A stretch of DNA of 64,000 nucleotides. It comes from Paenibacillus sp. MZ04-78.2 (lineage in GTDB: Bacteria > Bacillota > Bacilli > Paenibacillales > NBRC-103111). The DNA is taken from assembly GCF_024213375.1 (NCBI RefSeq), contig NZ_JANAVJ010000002.1:186001-250000 (forward strand), given 5' to 3'. A program made the translations under genes and the position numbers. Positions 53,933-62,551 of the stretch are shown here, one piece after another. The notes below the pieces were generated by a model. The model was not told the DNA's origin. It did no database searches and worked only from the letters and a program-made list of their open reading frames with translations. The number at the start of each line of letters is the position of its first letter. Within the stretch, counting starts at the first letter, position 1.

Positions 53933-55300
53933 ATGAGCTTGACAACTTGCACGATTCATGTCACCCAGCGTCAGGAGCGGGTCGTCTACCTCTCCGGCGA
54001 ATTGGCGCGGGCGCTTAAAGTATCCAAGACACGAAACATACATCTGCACCTCGGCAGCAAAAGCGTATACGCAGGTTTGAAGCTGCTGAAAAAGAGCGGC
54101 TACCATCTGTATTTGCCGTCATTCCTTTACACGCAGCTTCGCATTCCCCGGGCCGGTACCAGCATGATCACGTGCAGCAACGGCAAAGACATCCGCATCG
54201 GCCCGCTGATCGGGATCTTGACCAACGTTACGGAAGGGAACAGCACCCCGTTCGGCAATCGGACGGAGTTTATCCGGCAATTTATGCGTGTCGGCTCCGA
54301 CAAAGCATTCTACTTCGGCTTTTCCCCCCAAAGCGTCAATTGGTCTCAAGCGACCGTTACTGCCATTCTCCCGCGCGGCGAAGGCGGCTGGGTACGCAAA
54401 ACGGTACCGCTGCCCGATGTCGTCTACAACCGGCTGCCCAGCCGGAAGGCGGAGCGGCTCGAATCAATGAACGCTTTCAAACAGCGGTTTATTCGCAGAG
54501 GGATTCCGCTGTTCAACTGGACTTTTTTCGACAAATGGGATGTCTACAATTTGCTGGAAGGCACCGAAGCTTCCCGCTTCGTTCCCGAATCCCAGATCAA
54601 CCCCTCCTCTTCGCAAATTAAGGAAATGCTGGAGAAACATAAATTTATTTATTTGAAACCGACCGGCGGCAGCCTCGGCATCGGCATTTTCCGCCTGACG
54701 TACAATCCGAAGCGCGGCTACTTTGTCCGTTTCCGGCGCGGGGGACGCAATGTGCTGCTGCGGTTCAGCCGGTTCGAGGCTCTCATGTCGCTGCTCAACC
54801 GGCAGAGTGGAAGATTGAACAACTACGTTGCCCAGCAGGGGATTCGGCTGATCGAAATCGACAGCTGTCCGATCGATTTCCGTTTTCACATGACCAAGAA
54901 CGGCAATAACCAATGGGTCGTCGCCGCCATCGGGGCCAAGAAAGCAGGCAAAGGCAGCGTCACGACCCACGTGCGCACCGGCGGTCAGCTGATGACTCCC
55001 GATCAGGTGCTTCGGCAAATTCTCGGCAACCGGGCGGATGCGGTGCTGACGAACGCCAAAGAAACCGCCGTCAAGCTGGCGGAGGACATCGAAAAAAATT
55101 ACCGTCATACCTTGGGCGAGCTCGGCTTCGATATCGGGATCGACCAGAACGAACACCTCTGGATGTTTGAGGCGAACTCCAAGCCGGGGCGGTCCATTTT
55201 CAAGCATCCGGCGCTGAAGGAACAAGGAAGAGCCTCGCTGCAAAATATTCACGACTACTGCCTCTACTTGAGCCGATTTCGGTCAAGGAGGGATTCCTGA
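53933..55300 (+). CDS. YheD-type ATP-grasp protein, gene 3 of 5
   Basis: 455 residues with the same two-unit N-terminal domain as gene 1 (VVYLSGELARALKVSKTRNI and LYLPSFLYTQLRIPRAGTSM) and the joint IRIGPLIGILTNVTEG. ATP-grasp motifs: YLKPTGGSLGIGIFRL, QQGIRLIEIDS, DFRFHMTKNGNNQWVVAAIG, THVRTGG and LGFDIGIDQNEHLWMFEANSKP. The basic residue of the GSxG(K/R)G loop is Ile here, so nucleotide handling may differ. The start is set by AGGAGG 7 bases before the ATG at 53933; the frame extends upstream through the 41-bp repeats but has no ribosome site there. Its stop abuts gene 4 without a gap. Confidence 0.87.
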   Translation: MSLTTCTIHVTQRQERVVYLSGELARALKVSKTRNIHLHLGSKSVYAGLKLLKKSGYHLYLPSFLYTQLRIPRAGTSMITCSNGKDIRIGPLIGILTNVTEGNSTPFGNRTEFIRQFMRVGSDKAFYFGFSPQSVNWSQATVTAILPRGEGGWVRKTVPLPDVVYNRLPSRKAERLESMNAFKQRFIRRGIPLFNWTFFDKWDVYNLLEGTEASRFVPESQINPSSSQIKEMLEKHKFIYLKPTGGSLGIGIFRLTYNPKRGYFVRFRRGGRNVLLRFSRFEALMSLLNRQSGRLNNYVAQQGIRLIEIDSCPIDFRFHMTKNGNNQWVVAAIGAKKAGKGSVTTHVRTGGQLMTPDQVLRQILGNRADAVLTNAKETAVKLAEDIEKNYRHTLGELGFDIGIDQNEHLWMFEANSKPGRSIFKHPALKEQGRASLQNIHDYCLYLSRFRSRRDS

Positions 55301-56509
55301 GTGGATACCAACACCAACACCAACGCACCGTCCAAGCGCGAATATCCGACGCTGGCCATTCTTACTCACTCGGATGAAACGCGAATTTTTCGCGGGAATC
55401 AAGAAAATTTTATCGACCTGATCCAAACCGGTGCAGAGCGCGGCGTTCTCGTCTACGTCATGACGACGAACGATTTCAAGCTGTCCGAACGCAAAGCCGT
55501 CGGATACACCTACAATGCGGCCGACAAAACGTGGAGAAGAAGGTTGTTCCCTGCCCCCCACGTCATTTATAACCGGATTCCTTACCGCAAATTCGAGCTG
55601 CTCCCCGAGGTGCAGCAGGTGATTCAAACCTGCATGCGGCAGAGACGGATCCGTTTTTTCAACCCATCCTTCTTTAATAAATGGACTTTGTTCGAATGGC
55701 TCAACCACGCCAAGAATACGCGGAGCTATATTCCTGTCACGAAACGTCTCTCCTCCGGCGAGGAGCTCGATAAGCTGCTTGCCGAGTACCCGTTTCTGTA
55801 TCTCAAGCCGATTCGCGGCAAAGCCGGCAAGGGCATCATGAAAGTAAGCCGAAGCCTTCTCGATACGAAGTCCAAAATATTTGAGCTAAGCATTCAGGAA
55901 AAAACGAAAAGCCATATCTCCCGTTACCCGAGCGTCTCCCGGCTGTGGTCGGAAGTACAGGGGCTGATCGGGAGCAAGGACTACATCATTCAACAAGGAA
56001 TTTCCCTCTCCAGCTATAAGCAGCGTCCGTTCGATCTGCGGTTACTCGTGCAAAAGAACGGCAAGGGCCTATGGAGCGTCGCAGGGGTCGGCGCCAGACT
56101 GGCCGGAAAGCTCAGCATCACGACCCACGTTCCACGGGGCGGCTCGATTGACGATCCCGCCAAGCTGCTTACGTACTCCTTCGGCGGGCCCGAAAGCAGA
56201 CGAATCATCACCCGCGCCAAAAAAGCCGCGCTCACCATCGCGAAGCAGATCGAGAAGTCCAGCGGCCATACGTTAGGCGAGATGTCTATGGACCTTGGCG
56301 TCGATCAAGAAGGGCACATTTGGTTTTTCGAGGCAAACTCCAAGCCGATGAAATTCGATGAGCCGCCGATCCGCAAAAAATCGCTTGAAAATCTGATCCT
56401 GTACTCCATCTATTTGTTTAAACACAAACCGAAAAGCCCTCTCAAAAAAACGGCTGCCTTTCCCCTTCGAACTCAACCAAACGCCGAGCGAGATAACTTG
56501 GAAAGATAG
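55301..56509 (+). CDS. YheC/YheD-type ATP-grasp protein, gene 4 of 5
   Basis: 402 residues from a GTG directly after the gene 3 stop, with AAGGAGGG inside gene 3. It lacks the N-terminal two-unit domain but starts with YPTLAILTHSDE, like the YheD core. Motifs: YLKPIRGKAGKGIMKV (GK in place of GS), IQQGISLSSYKQRP, DLRLLVQKNGKGLWSVAGVG, THVPRGGSIDDP and MDLGVDQEGHIWFFEANSKP. The sequence after SKP (MKFDEP) lacks the Arg seen in its relatives. The basic C-terminal tail KHKPKSPLKKTA is disordered-looking. Confidence 0.86.
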   Translation: MDTNTNTNAPSKREYPTLAILTHSDETRIFRGNQENFIDLIQTGAERGVLVYVMTTNDFKLSERKAVGYTYNAADKTWRRRLFPAPHVIYNRIPYRKFELLPEVQQVIQTCMRQRRIRFFNPSFFNKWTLFEWLNHAKNTRSYIPVTKRLSSGEELDKLLAEYPFLYLKPIRGKAGKGIMKVSRSLLDTKSKIFELSIQEKTKSHISRYPSVSRLWSEVQGLIGSKDYIIQQGISLSSYKQRPFDLRLLVQKNGKGLWSVAGVGARLAGKLSITTHVPRGGSIDDPAKLLTYSFGGPESRRIITRAKKAALTIAKQIEKSSGHTLGEMSMDLGVDQEGHIWFFEANSKPMKFDEPPIRKKSLENLILYSIYLFKHKPKSPLKKTAAFPLRTQPNAERDNLER

Positions 56510-56524
56510 GCAGGTGAGCGGCAC

Positions 56525-57694
56525 TTGAGTACCCAACTTGGCGTGCTGGCTATGTATATGCCGGGAAAGAAGCTGGAAGAGCTTTCGTTTTATCGCAAAC
56601 TGAGCGTATGCGGACAAAAACTTGGGGTCGATGTGTTCGTGTTCACTCCAGACGATGTGGATGACAACCGATCGCGAATCTACGCGCTCGCCTATAACCA
56701 AGCAACCCGCTCATGGACCCGCAGGTGGGTCGGCTTTCCGCCTATCGTCTATGACCGTTGCCGGTATCACGGGGCGGACAATTACCGCAAGATCACGCGC
56801 TTCCGGCAAAAGTATACCAAGCTCCGCTACCTGAGCCGGCCGCTTGCCAACAAATGGACCATTCACCGCCTGCTCTCGGAAAATGAAAACATCACTCCGT
56901 ACTTGCCTTCCACCATTCATTACAAAAACCGGAAACAGCTGGAGCAGTTTCTGAAAAAGCACCCGATCGTGTATATGAAACCGAAAAGCGGCACCGGGGG
57001 GCGCGGTATTGTCCGCTTGCAGCAGCTGCGGGGAGGCCGCAGTTATCTCATGCAGGGGAGGGATGCGGAGCGCCGCATTTTGCCGGCGAACAAGGTAACC
57101 GCAGCGCAAATTCCGGCGCGGCTTGCCGGCTGGGGATTGCAGAGCAAATACATCGTGCAGCAGGGCATTCCGCTCGAGCTGAAGGACGGCCGGGTGCACG
57201 ACTTTCGGATGCTGGTGCAAAAAGACGGTCAAGGGAAGTGGCAGGTAACCGGATGCGCCGGCCGCATCGGACCGCCGTTTTCCGTCACTTCCAATCTGCA
57301 CGGGGGCGGGACAGCGATCTCGATGGAATCGCTACTCAAAAGCCGCTTCGGGACGGAAGAGAAAGTAAAGAGCATCCAGGAAACCGCCTATACCCTCGGG
57401 CTCCATATCGCGCAGCATCTCGAAGCCAAGTTCGGCACGTTTTGCGAAGCCGGCATCGATCTGGCGGTCGATCCGTCGGGGCATGTCTGGCTGCTGGAGG
57501 TCAATCCGAAGCCTTCGCGCGACGTATTCCGACGAACCGGAGATTTGCAGACGTACCGCAGTGCGATTCGCCGGCCCATCGAATTTGCTCTCTATCTGCT
57601 CCAAAAAAGAGCGGCGACTAAAGCCAATACCAAACCTTTTGAACTTGTTCCGCAATCCCAACAAAGCGAATCTAACCAAGACCAGTCTGTTTAA
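56525..57694 (+). CDS. YheC-type ATP-grasp protein, gene 5 of 5
   Basis: 389 residues from a TTG at 56525, 15 bases after gene 4, with CAGGTGAG upstream. N-terminus STQLGVLAMYMPGKK, then FPPIVYDRCRYHG as in gene 2. Motifs: YMKPKSGTGGRGIVRL, VQQGIPLELKDGRVHDF, RMLVQKDGQGKWQVTGCAG, SNLHGGGTAIS and AGIDLAVDPSGHVWLLEVNPKP. All ATP-grasp metal ligands appear present. It is the last gene of the cluster and its stop lies inside the terminator stem. Confidence 0.87.
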   Translation: MSTQLGVLAMYMPGKKLEELSFYRKLSVCGQKLGVDVFVFTPDDVDDNRSRIYALAYNQATRSWTRRWVGFPPIVYDRCRYHGADNYRKITRFRQKYTKLRYLSRPLANKWTIHRLLSENENITPYLPSTIHYKNRKQLEQFLKKHPIVYMKPKSGTGGRGIVRLQQLRGGRSYLMQGRDAERRILPANKVTAAQIPARLAGWGLQSKYIVQQGIPLELKDGRVHDFRMLVQKDGQGKWQVTGCAGRIGPPFSVTSNLHGGGTAISMESLLKSRFGTEEKVKSIQETAYTLGLHIAQHLEAKFGTFCEAGIDLAVDPSGHVWLLEVNPKPSRDVFRRTGDLQTYRSAIRRPIEFALYLLQKRAATKANTKPFELVPQSQQSESNQDQSV

Positions 57695-57715
57695 TGCAGC
57701 GGTCTTTTCTTTTTT
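57678..57715 (+). terminator. terminator of the ATP-grasp cluster
   Basis: AAGACC pairs with GGTCTT across a loop that contains the gene 5 stop codon, followed by TTCTTTTTT. Confidence 0.7.
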
Positions 57716-57742
57716 GCCAGATTTCCGGTTTTGTCCGCTCCT

Positions 57743-58424
57743 TTACGCTTCGAGCAACGTCGGAAGGTCACGGAAATCCGCGATGCGGACGTCGGCCTGA
57801 TCCAGCTCTCCCTCTTTGCGGAACCCCGCATAGTCGCAGCCGACAACGAAGAGCCCGTTCGCATGTCCCGCCTCGACGTCCGAGGAACGGTCACCGACCA
57901 TCCAAGCGTTTGCGATACCGTGCTTGTCCAGCAGTTGCCGCACCAGATCCACCTTGGAGCGGGTCGCAAATTCCCCTGCGCTATATAAACCTCCGCCTTC
58001 AAAAAAGCGGTTCCAGCTCTTGGTGACGGATGACGCCTTTGACGTAAGCCTCCAGACCGTTGCTGGCAATGAACAGCCGCACGCCCCTCCGGCGCAGCTC
58101 CCGCAGCGTGTCGGCAACGCCGTCATACAGCTTGCCTTCCCCGCGCGCCATTCCCTCTACTAGCAGCTTCAGCAATAGCTCGTCCGCGCGACGGTGAACC
58201 GTCACATCGACATCCGGCATCACCAGCTGCCATATGTGCTCCAGCAGCATGCCAAGCCCGCTCAGTATGTGTTTCTCATCCGGCGTTTCCCCTTGAAACA
58301 GCCCTTCCGCACGCAGCTGTTCGAATGTAGCGTGGTAAGCCGGCAGCAGCAGCGTTTCCGTCTGAAACAGCGTCCCGTCCAAATCGAATATCATCGCTTC
58401 CGGTGTTCTCTTGTTCGTCGACAT
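57743..58424 (-). pseudogene. HAD phosphatase (PGMB-like) with a frameshift in an A6 tract
   Basis: The first frame (58424 to about 57999) gives EAMIFDLDGTLFQTETLLLP with the intact DxDGT nucleophile and FIASNGLEAYVKG (motif II). It stops at LEPLF. A second frame continues the fold: GEFATRSKVDLVRQLLDKH and AWMVGDRSSDVEAGHANG (motifs III and IV) down to 57743. Removing one base from the six-A run at 58001-58006 joins them into one ORF of about 226 residues. It is a true mutation, a slippage site or a sequencing error; the substrate is unknown. Confidence 0.75.
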
Positions 58425-58566
58425 TCCCTTACTCCTCCTGACATCCGCATAAACATATCACGTCTTATAGAATCATGATTGCCACAGATTGTCAAACGGA
58501 TGAATCACTCGGACACTTCATCAAAACATACCAACAGGGCACGCCAAGATAGGCTGCCCTGTTCGC

Positions 58567-59136
58567 TTAAAACACCTTTTTCGCCCCCTGCTCCGCCTTC
58601 AAAATCTCCACCGCCTCGCGGAAGCGAAGCGAATGAATAACTTCGCGCTCGCGCAAAAACTTCAGACCGTCCTGCAAATCCGTGTCATCCGTCATGTCGA
58701 TCAGCCATTGATAAGTGGCGCGAGCTTTTTCCTCCGCGGCGATGTCCTCATACAAATCGGCGATCGGATCGCCTTTCGCCTGAATATAGGTAGCGGTCCA
58801 CGGCACGCCCGCCGCGTTGCTGTAATACAGCGCTCGATCGTGATTCACGTAATGCTCGTCTAGTCCTGCGGCCTTCAGCTGTTCCGTCGTGGCATCCTTG
58901 GTCAGCTTATAGATCATTGTTGCAATCATTTCCAAATGAGCAAACTCCTCCGTCCCGATATCCGTCAGAACCCCGATCACTTTATCCGGTATCGTATATC
59001 GCTGATTCAAATACCGCAGCGCCGCCGCCAGCTCGCCGTCCGCACCGCCGTACTGCTCGATCAGCAGCTTTGCCATGCGCGGATCGCACTTGCTGACCCG
59101 GACCGGGTACTGCAGCTTTTTCTCATAAATCCACAT
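58567..59136 (-). CDS. cotJC: spore coat protein CotJC (manganese catalase family)
   Basis: 189-residue ferritin-like protein of the Mn-catalase fold. Metal-ligand Glu/His pairs are visible in DIGTEEFAHLEMIATMIY and in the DIAAEEKARATYQWL and REREVIHSLRFREA helices. It is the last gene of the cotJABC operon, packaged into the spore with CotJA. The family has catalase-type residues, but activity is not certain. Confidence 0.93.
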   Translation of the reverse strand: MWIYEKKLQYPVRVSKCDPRMAKLLIEQYGGADGELAAALRYLNQRYTIPDKVIGVLTDIGTEEFAHLEMIATMIYKLTKDATTEQLKAAGLDEHYVNHDRALYYSNAAGVPWTATYIQAKGDPIADLYEDIAAEEKARATYQWLIDMTDDTDLQDGLKFLREREVIHSLRFREAVEILKAEQGAKKVF

Positions 59137-59169
59137 CGCTCAAGTCTCCTCTCCTCGTTCGGCCTTGAA

Positions 59170-59433
59170 TCAGACCTGCCACGGCCACGGCGGCTCCCAC
59201 CATTGCCATGGATATCTCGAATAGCTGTGACCATACTGCAAAAGCGGACCGAATTCGGACTCGTACCGTTGGGCCAGAAGCTGGCGCTGCTGCGCACATT
59301 GATTAAACTGCTCCAACGCCTGGGCGTCTCCAGGGTGCGTATCCAAGTAAAGTGTCAGCTCCACCAGCACGAAATCGATCGCTTGCAGCTCCTCCAGAAG
59401 CGTGTAGTAATGGGGGGGCAGCGGTTGTTTCAT
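59170..59433 (-). CDS. cotJB: spore coat protein CotJB
   Basis: 86 residues from MKQPLPPHYYTLLEELQAID to a Trp/Pro-rich end. The family pattern DFVLVELTLYLDTHPGDAQAL is clear. CotJB is a small protein of the CotJ set needed with CotJA and CotJC. AGGAGGTG before the ATG at 59433 fixes the start; cotJA ends 20 bases upstream. Confidence 0.9.
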   Translation of the reverse strand: MKQPLPPHYYTLLEELQAIDFVLVELTLYLDTHPGDAQALEQFNQCAQQRQLLAQRYESEFGPLLQYGHSYSRYPWQWWEPPWPWQV

Positions 59434-59453
59434 GCCGTTCACCTCCTGTCTTT

Positions 59454-59657
59454 TCAGCAATGTTTGGCTTCGTAAGGACTATACAGCGCAGGCCAGAGTG
59501 TACCGCACCGGAGCGCCTGAAGCGGGGGATATTGAGGAAGCCCCGGCGGTTGAAACTGAATGTACAGATTTGGCGGAATAACATAGGTCTTAACCATAAT
59601 CGGCGGACAAGGGTCGAAGGGACTGACATACGGATACCATTCTTTCTCAAGATCCAT
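59454..59657 (-). CDS. cotJA: spore coat protein CotJA
   Basis: 67 residues from MDLEKEWYPYVSPFDPCPPI with the Pro/Tyr-rich family pattern (PPNLYIQFQPPGLPQYPP). The start at 59657 has AAAGGAGG 10 bases upstream; a longer frame to 59681 includes that ribosome site and is less likely. It is the first gene of cotJABC. Confidence 0.88.
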   Translation of the reverse strand: MDLEKEWYPYVSPFDPCPPIMVKTYVIPPNLYIQFQPPGLPQYPPLQALRCGTLWPALYSPYEAKHC

Positions 59658-59779
59658 GGCCGGAAATGCCTCCTTTAGCAATCTACCAATATTTATTCAT
59701 TGCCGCTCGTCCATTATACGTATAAAATGACAAAAACTTCATCTGCCCCCTGCAGAAGAAAAAAAGGAGTTGAAGCAGC

Positions 59780-60472
59780 TTGTTTAAGAAAGCGTTCTCA
59801 AAAAGACTACTGCTAACGATCGCCGCCTCTTGCCTGATCGCGGTCCCCTCCGCTTTCCCGCATTCAACTTACGCGGCTGCCGAACAAACCACAGCCGTCT
59901 TGTCCCAAGGCGTATCGGGAACGGCGGTGACGGAGCTGCAGCAAAATCTTCAAACGCTCGGGTATTTCACCTACCCGCACGCTACCGGATATTACGGCCA
60001 GTTTACGGTGCAAGCCATCCGCTCCTTTCAGCAAGCTTATAGTTTGCCGGTTACCGGCGCCGCTGACGGAACGACGCGAACCGCGCTGTCCCGCGCTCTT
60101 GTGAAGAAATCCATCCTCGCCGATGCAACACGATACATAAGCACGCCATACGTGTGGGGCGGAAGCACGCCTGCCGGCTTCGATTGCTCCGGTTTTATCT
60201 ATTATTTGCTCTCGAAGCAGGGAGTCCCCATGCCCCGGACCAGTTCGTCCGTGATGGCCGGTATGGGCTTTGCGGTTGACCGGGACCGTCTCATGCCCGG
60301 CGATTGGGTATTCTTCGGATTAAACAAGCCCGGCGTCGTCTCCCATGTCGGCATCTATATGGGCAACGGCGAGTTTATCTCCGCCACCCGCTCAGCCGGA
60401 ATCGCCGTACAAAAGCTGGACAACAGCAGCTACTGGGGGCCCAAATACCTCGGCGCCCGCCGCTACTATTGA
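59780..60472 (+). CDS. secreted NlpC/P60 (C40) cell-wall hydrolase with peptidoglycan-binding domain
   Basis: 230 residues. A signal peptide (KRLLLTIAASCLIAVPSAF, cleaved near AHSTYA/AAE) precedes a PG_binding_1 domain (about 45-108: VSGTAVTELQQNLQTLGYF). The C-terminal NlpC/P60 domain (115-230) has catalytic Cys in GFDCSGFIYYLL and His in VVSHVGIYMG. It cuts peptide stems of peptidoglycan. The start is a TTG with AAGGAG 10 bases upstream. Single-gene unit, perhaps linked to sporulation or germination by position only. Confidence 0.88.
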   Translation: MFKKAFSKRLLLTIAASCLIAVPSAFPHSTYAAAEQTTAVLSQGVSGTAVTELQQNLQTLGYFTYPHATGYYGQFTVQAIRSFQQAYSLPVTGAADGTTRTALSRALVKKSILADATRYISTPYVWGGSTPAGFDCSGFIYYLLSKQGVPMPRTSSSVMAGMGFAVDRDRLMPGDWVFFGLNKPGVVSHVGIYMGNGEFISATRSAGIAVQKLDNSSYWGPKYLGARRYY

Positions 60473-60501
60473 TTGCTGGCGGTCCTCCTTTGTTTCATGA
60501 C

Positions 60502-60545
60502 AAAAAAACCGTCCGCAGCCTTGAATGGCCGTGACGGTTTTTCTC
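60502..60545. terminator. bidirectional terminator
   Basis: AAAAAAACCGTC and GACGGTTTTTCT form a stem between the convergent NlpC/P60 and YitT genes. Confidence 0.8.
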
Positions 60546-60546
60546 T

Positions 60547-61431
60547 TTAGTGAATATCCTTTTTCTTAAAGCGTCCGCCCTGCACGTCGTGGATATTGCC
60601 GACTGCGAGAAACGCGGCTTCATCAGTCTCCTCGACGATCGACTTCAGCTTCGCTTCTTCCAGCCGGTTGATGACGCAGAAGATGACCAGCTTGTTGCCG
60701 CCGGTAAAGCCGCCTTCGCCTTGCAAATACGTGACGCCGCGGCCCAAACGGTTCATAATGGCGTCTCCGAGCTCGCGGCTGTTCTCGCTGATGATCCAGA
60801 CGGATTTGGATTCGTCAAAGCCTTCGATCGTAATGTCGATCAGCTTGAAGGCGATGTAATACGCGATCAGCGAATACATCGCGTGATCCCACCCGAACAC
60901 GAAGCCGGCGCTGCTCAGGATGAACAGGTTAAAAAACATGACCACTTCGCCGACCGAGAACGGCATCTTCTTGCTGAATACAATGGCCAAAATTTCCGTG
61001 CCGTCGAGCGAGCCGCCCGAACGGATGACCATGCCGACGCCGATGCCGACAATAATCCCCCCGAACACCGCCGCAAGCAACGGATCGTTTGTTAACGGAG
61101 GAACCGGATGAAGCAGCCATGTGCCCAAGGACATAAGGGCAACCGCAAATAAGGTAGATAATGCGAACGTTTTACCGATTTGCTTATAGCCGATAAACAG
61201 AAACGGAAGGTTGAGTAATAAGAGAAATACGCCGATCGGAATACCTGATAAATGGGAGCTAATAATCGAGATGCCCACGATTCCCCCGTCAATGATTTTA
61301 TTGGGCACCAAAAAGTTTTCCAGTCCGACCGAGACGAGCGCCGCCCCCAATACAATAAAGAAGGCGCGCATTACCAGTTTGGGCAACTTTAATTTGGAAT
61401 GCTGCTTTGCATTTTTAAGACCTGCCTGCAT
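60547..61431 (-). CDS. YitT-family membrane protein (DUF161/DUF2179)
   Basis: 294 residues with five to six transmembrane segments in the first 190 and a C-terminal cytoplasmic DUF2179 domain (GRGVTYLQGEGGFTGGNKLVIFCVI). Signature residues NKIIDGGIVGIS and GGSLDGTEILAIVFSKK are typical. The function of the family is unclear. GGGGGAG-type ribosome site before the ATG. Confidence 0.85.
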   Translation of the reverse strand: MQAGLKNAKQHSKLKLPKLVMRAFFIVLGAALVSVGLENFLVPNKIIDGGIVGISIISSHLSGIPIGVFLLLLNLPFLFIGYKQIGKTFALSTLFAVALMSLGTWLLHPVPPLTNDPLLAAVFGGIIVGIGVGMVIRSGGSLDGTEILAIVFSKKMPFSVGEVVMFFNLFILSSAGFVFGWDHAMYSLIAYYIAFKLIDITIEGFDESKSVWIISENSRELGDAIMNRLGRGVTYLQGEGGFTGGNKLVIFCVINRLEEAKLKSIVEETDEAAFLAVGNIHDVQGGRFKKKDIH

Positions 61432-61487
61432 TGCCTCTCCCCCTTAGATTGCCGTAAAACCGTATGAACGACAAATTTTAGTTATAG

Positions 61488-62537
61488 TTACTGTTCCAAC
61501 TTGATGTTGATTTTAAGCAAACCGACCCGGCGAAGCGCCTGGTACACGATAATTAACACGGGGCCCAGAATCAGACCGATCACTCCGGCCAGTTGGAAGC
61601 CCACATACATGCTGACTAACGCCGCCAAAGCATTGATCCCGACGGCGTCGCCGATAATTTTCGGTTCGATCAGACGGCGGAACAGCATGATGACGAGCAG
61701 CAGGATGATCAGCCCGGTTCCGAGCCGCATATCTCCCGCGAGCATGCTGTATCCCGCCCAAGGAACGAGCACGACGCTTGTGCCAAGCACCGGCAAAATA
61801 TCCACAAGCACGATAAGCAGCGCAACGGCAAGCGGATAATTGACCTTCAAAACAAGCAACCCGACCAAGGTCACCACATACGTTAGCAGACTAATCAGCA
61901 CCTGCGCGAACAGGAAGCTTAGAAGAGCGCGGCGCAGATCGTTCAGCACCGCAGCCACCTTCGGTCTCGACTGTGACTCGAACAGATTCAGAAACGACTG
62001 ATGCAGCTTCGGCAAGCCGAACGAAATCAAGTAAAGACCGATCACGAACACGACAGAAAACACGAGCAGATTCGGAATCGCTTTGGCCACGTCGAGGAAA
62101 TAGCCGGAGACAGCGGCAATGATGCTTTTCAAGTTTTCCGTAAGCATCCCGGCTCCCGCTTCCACGTAGCGCTCCACCTGCTCGGCAACGTCATACGGCA
62201 GCAGCTTATAGAACAATTTGTTTCTTGCCGACGAGTCTTCAATAAGCAGCTTGGCGTCGCTCAAATAAACGGAAGCGTAATTCCAAAATTGAATGAGCTC
62301 CGTGACGATTTTGAAGCCGATCAGATAGACGAAACCAAGCAGCGAGCCGGTAAAAAGAGTGCAGACCACGGCGGAAACCGTCACACGCCTGCCGCGGAAC
62401 ATTCGTGTCAGCAGCAGAACAATCGGTTCAAGCAACAGGGCAATCAACATGGCGAGCAAAAACGGGAAGCCGATGGTGAATAGTCCGTACAAAAGCACGG
62501 CGCCAAGTACGCAAAATACGATCGTTCTAAGCGACAT
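61488..62537 (-). CDS. AI-2E/PerM-type integral membrane protein (YtvI-like)
   Basis: 349 residues, about eight hydrophobic segments. The family core NYPLAVALLIVLVDILPVLG and RRLIEPKIIGDAVGINALAAL is clear. Bacillus YtvI of this family is expressed in sporulation; the transported molecule is unknown. It is separated by 56 bases from the YitT gene downstream. Confidence 0.85.
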   Translation of the reverse strand: MSLRTIVFCVLGAVLLYGLFTIGFPFLLAMLIALLLEPIVLLLTRMFRGRRVTVSAVVCTLFTGSLLGFVYLIGFKIVTELIQFWNYASVYLSDAKLLIEDSSARNKLFYKLLPYDVAEQVERYVEAGAGMLTENLKSIIAAVSGYFLDVAKAIPNLLVFSVVFVIGLYLISFGLPKLHQSFLNLFESQSRPKVAAVLNDLRRALLSFLFAQVLISLLTYVVTLVGLLVLKVNYPLAVALLIVLVDILPVLGTSVVLVPWAGYSMLAGDMRLGTGLIILLLVIMLFRRLIEPKIIGDAVGINALAALVSMYVGFQLAGVIGLILGPVLIIVYQALRRVGLLKINIKLEQ

Positions 62538-62551
62538 CGAACGGGTACCCC

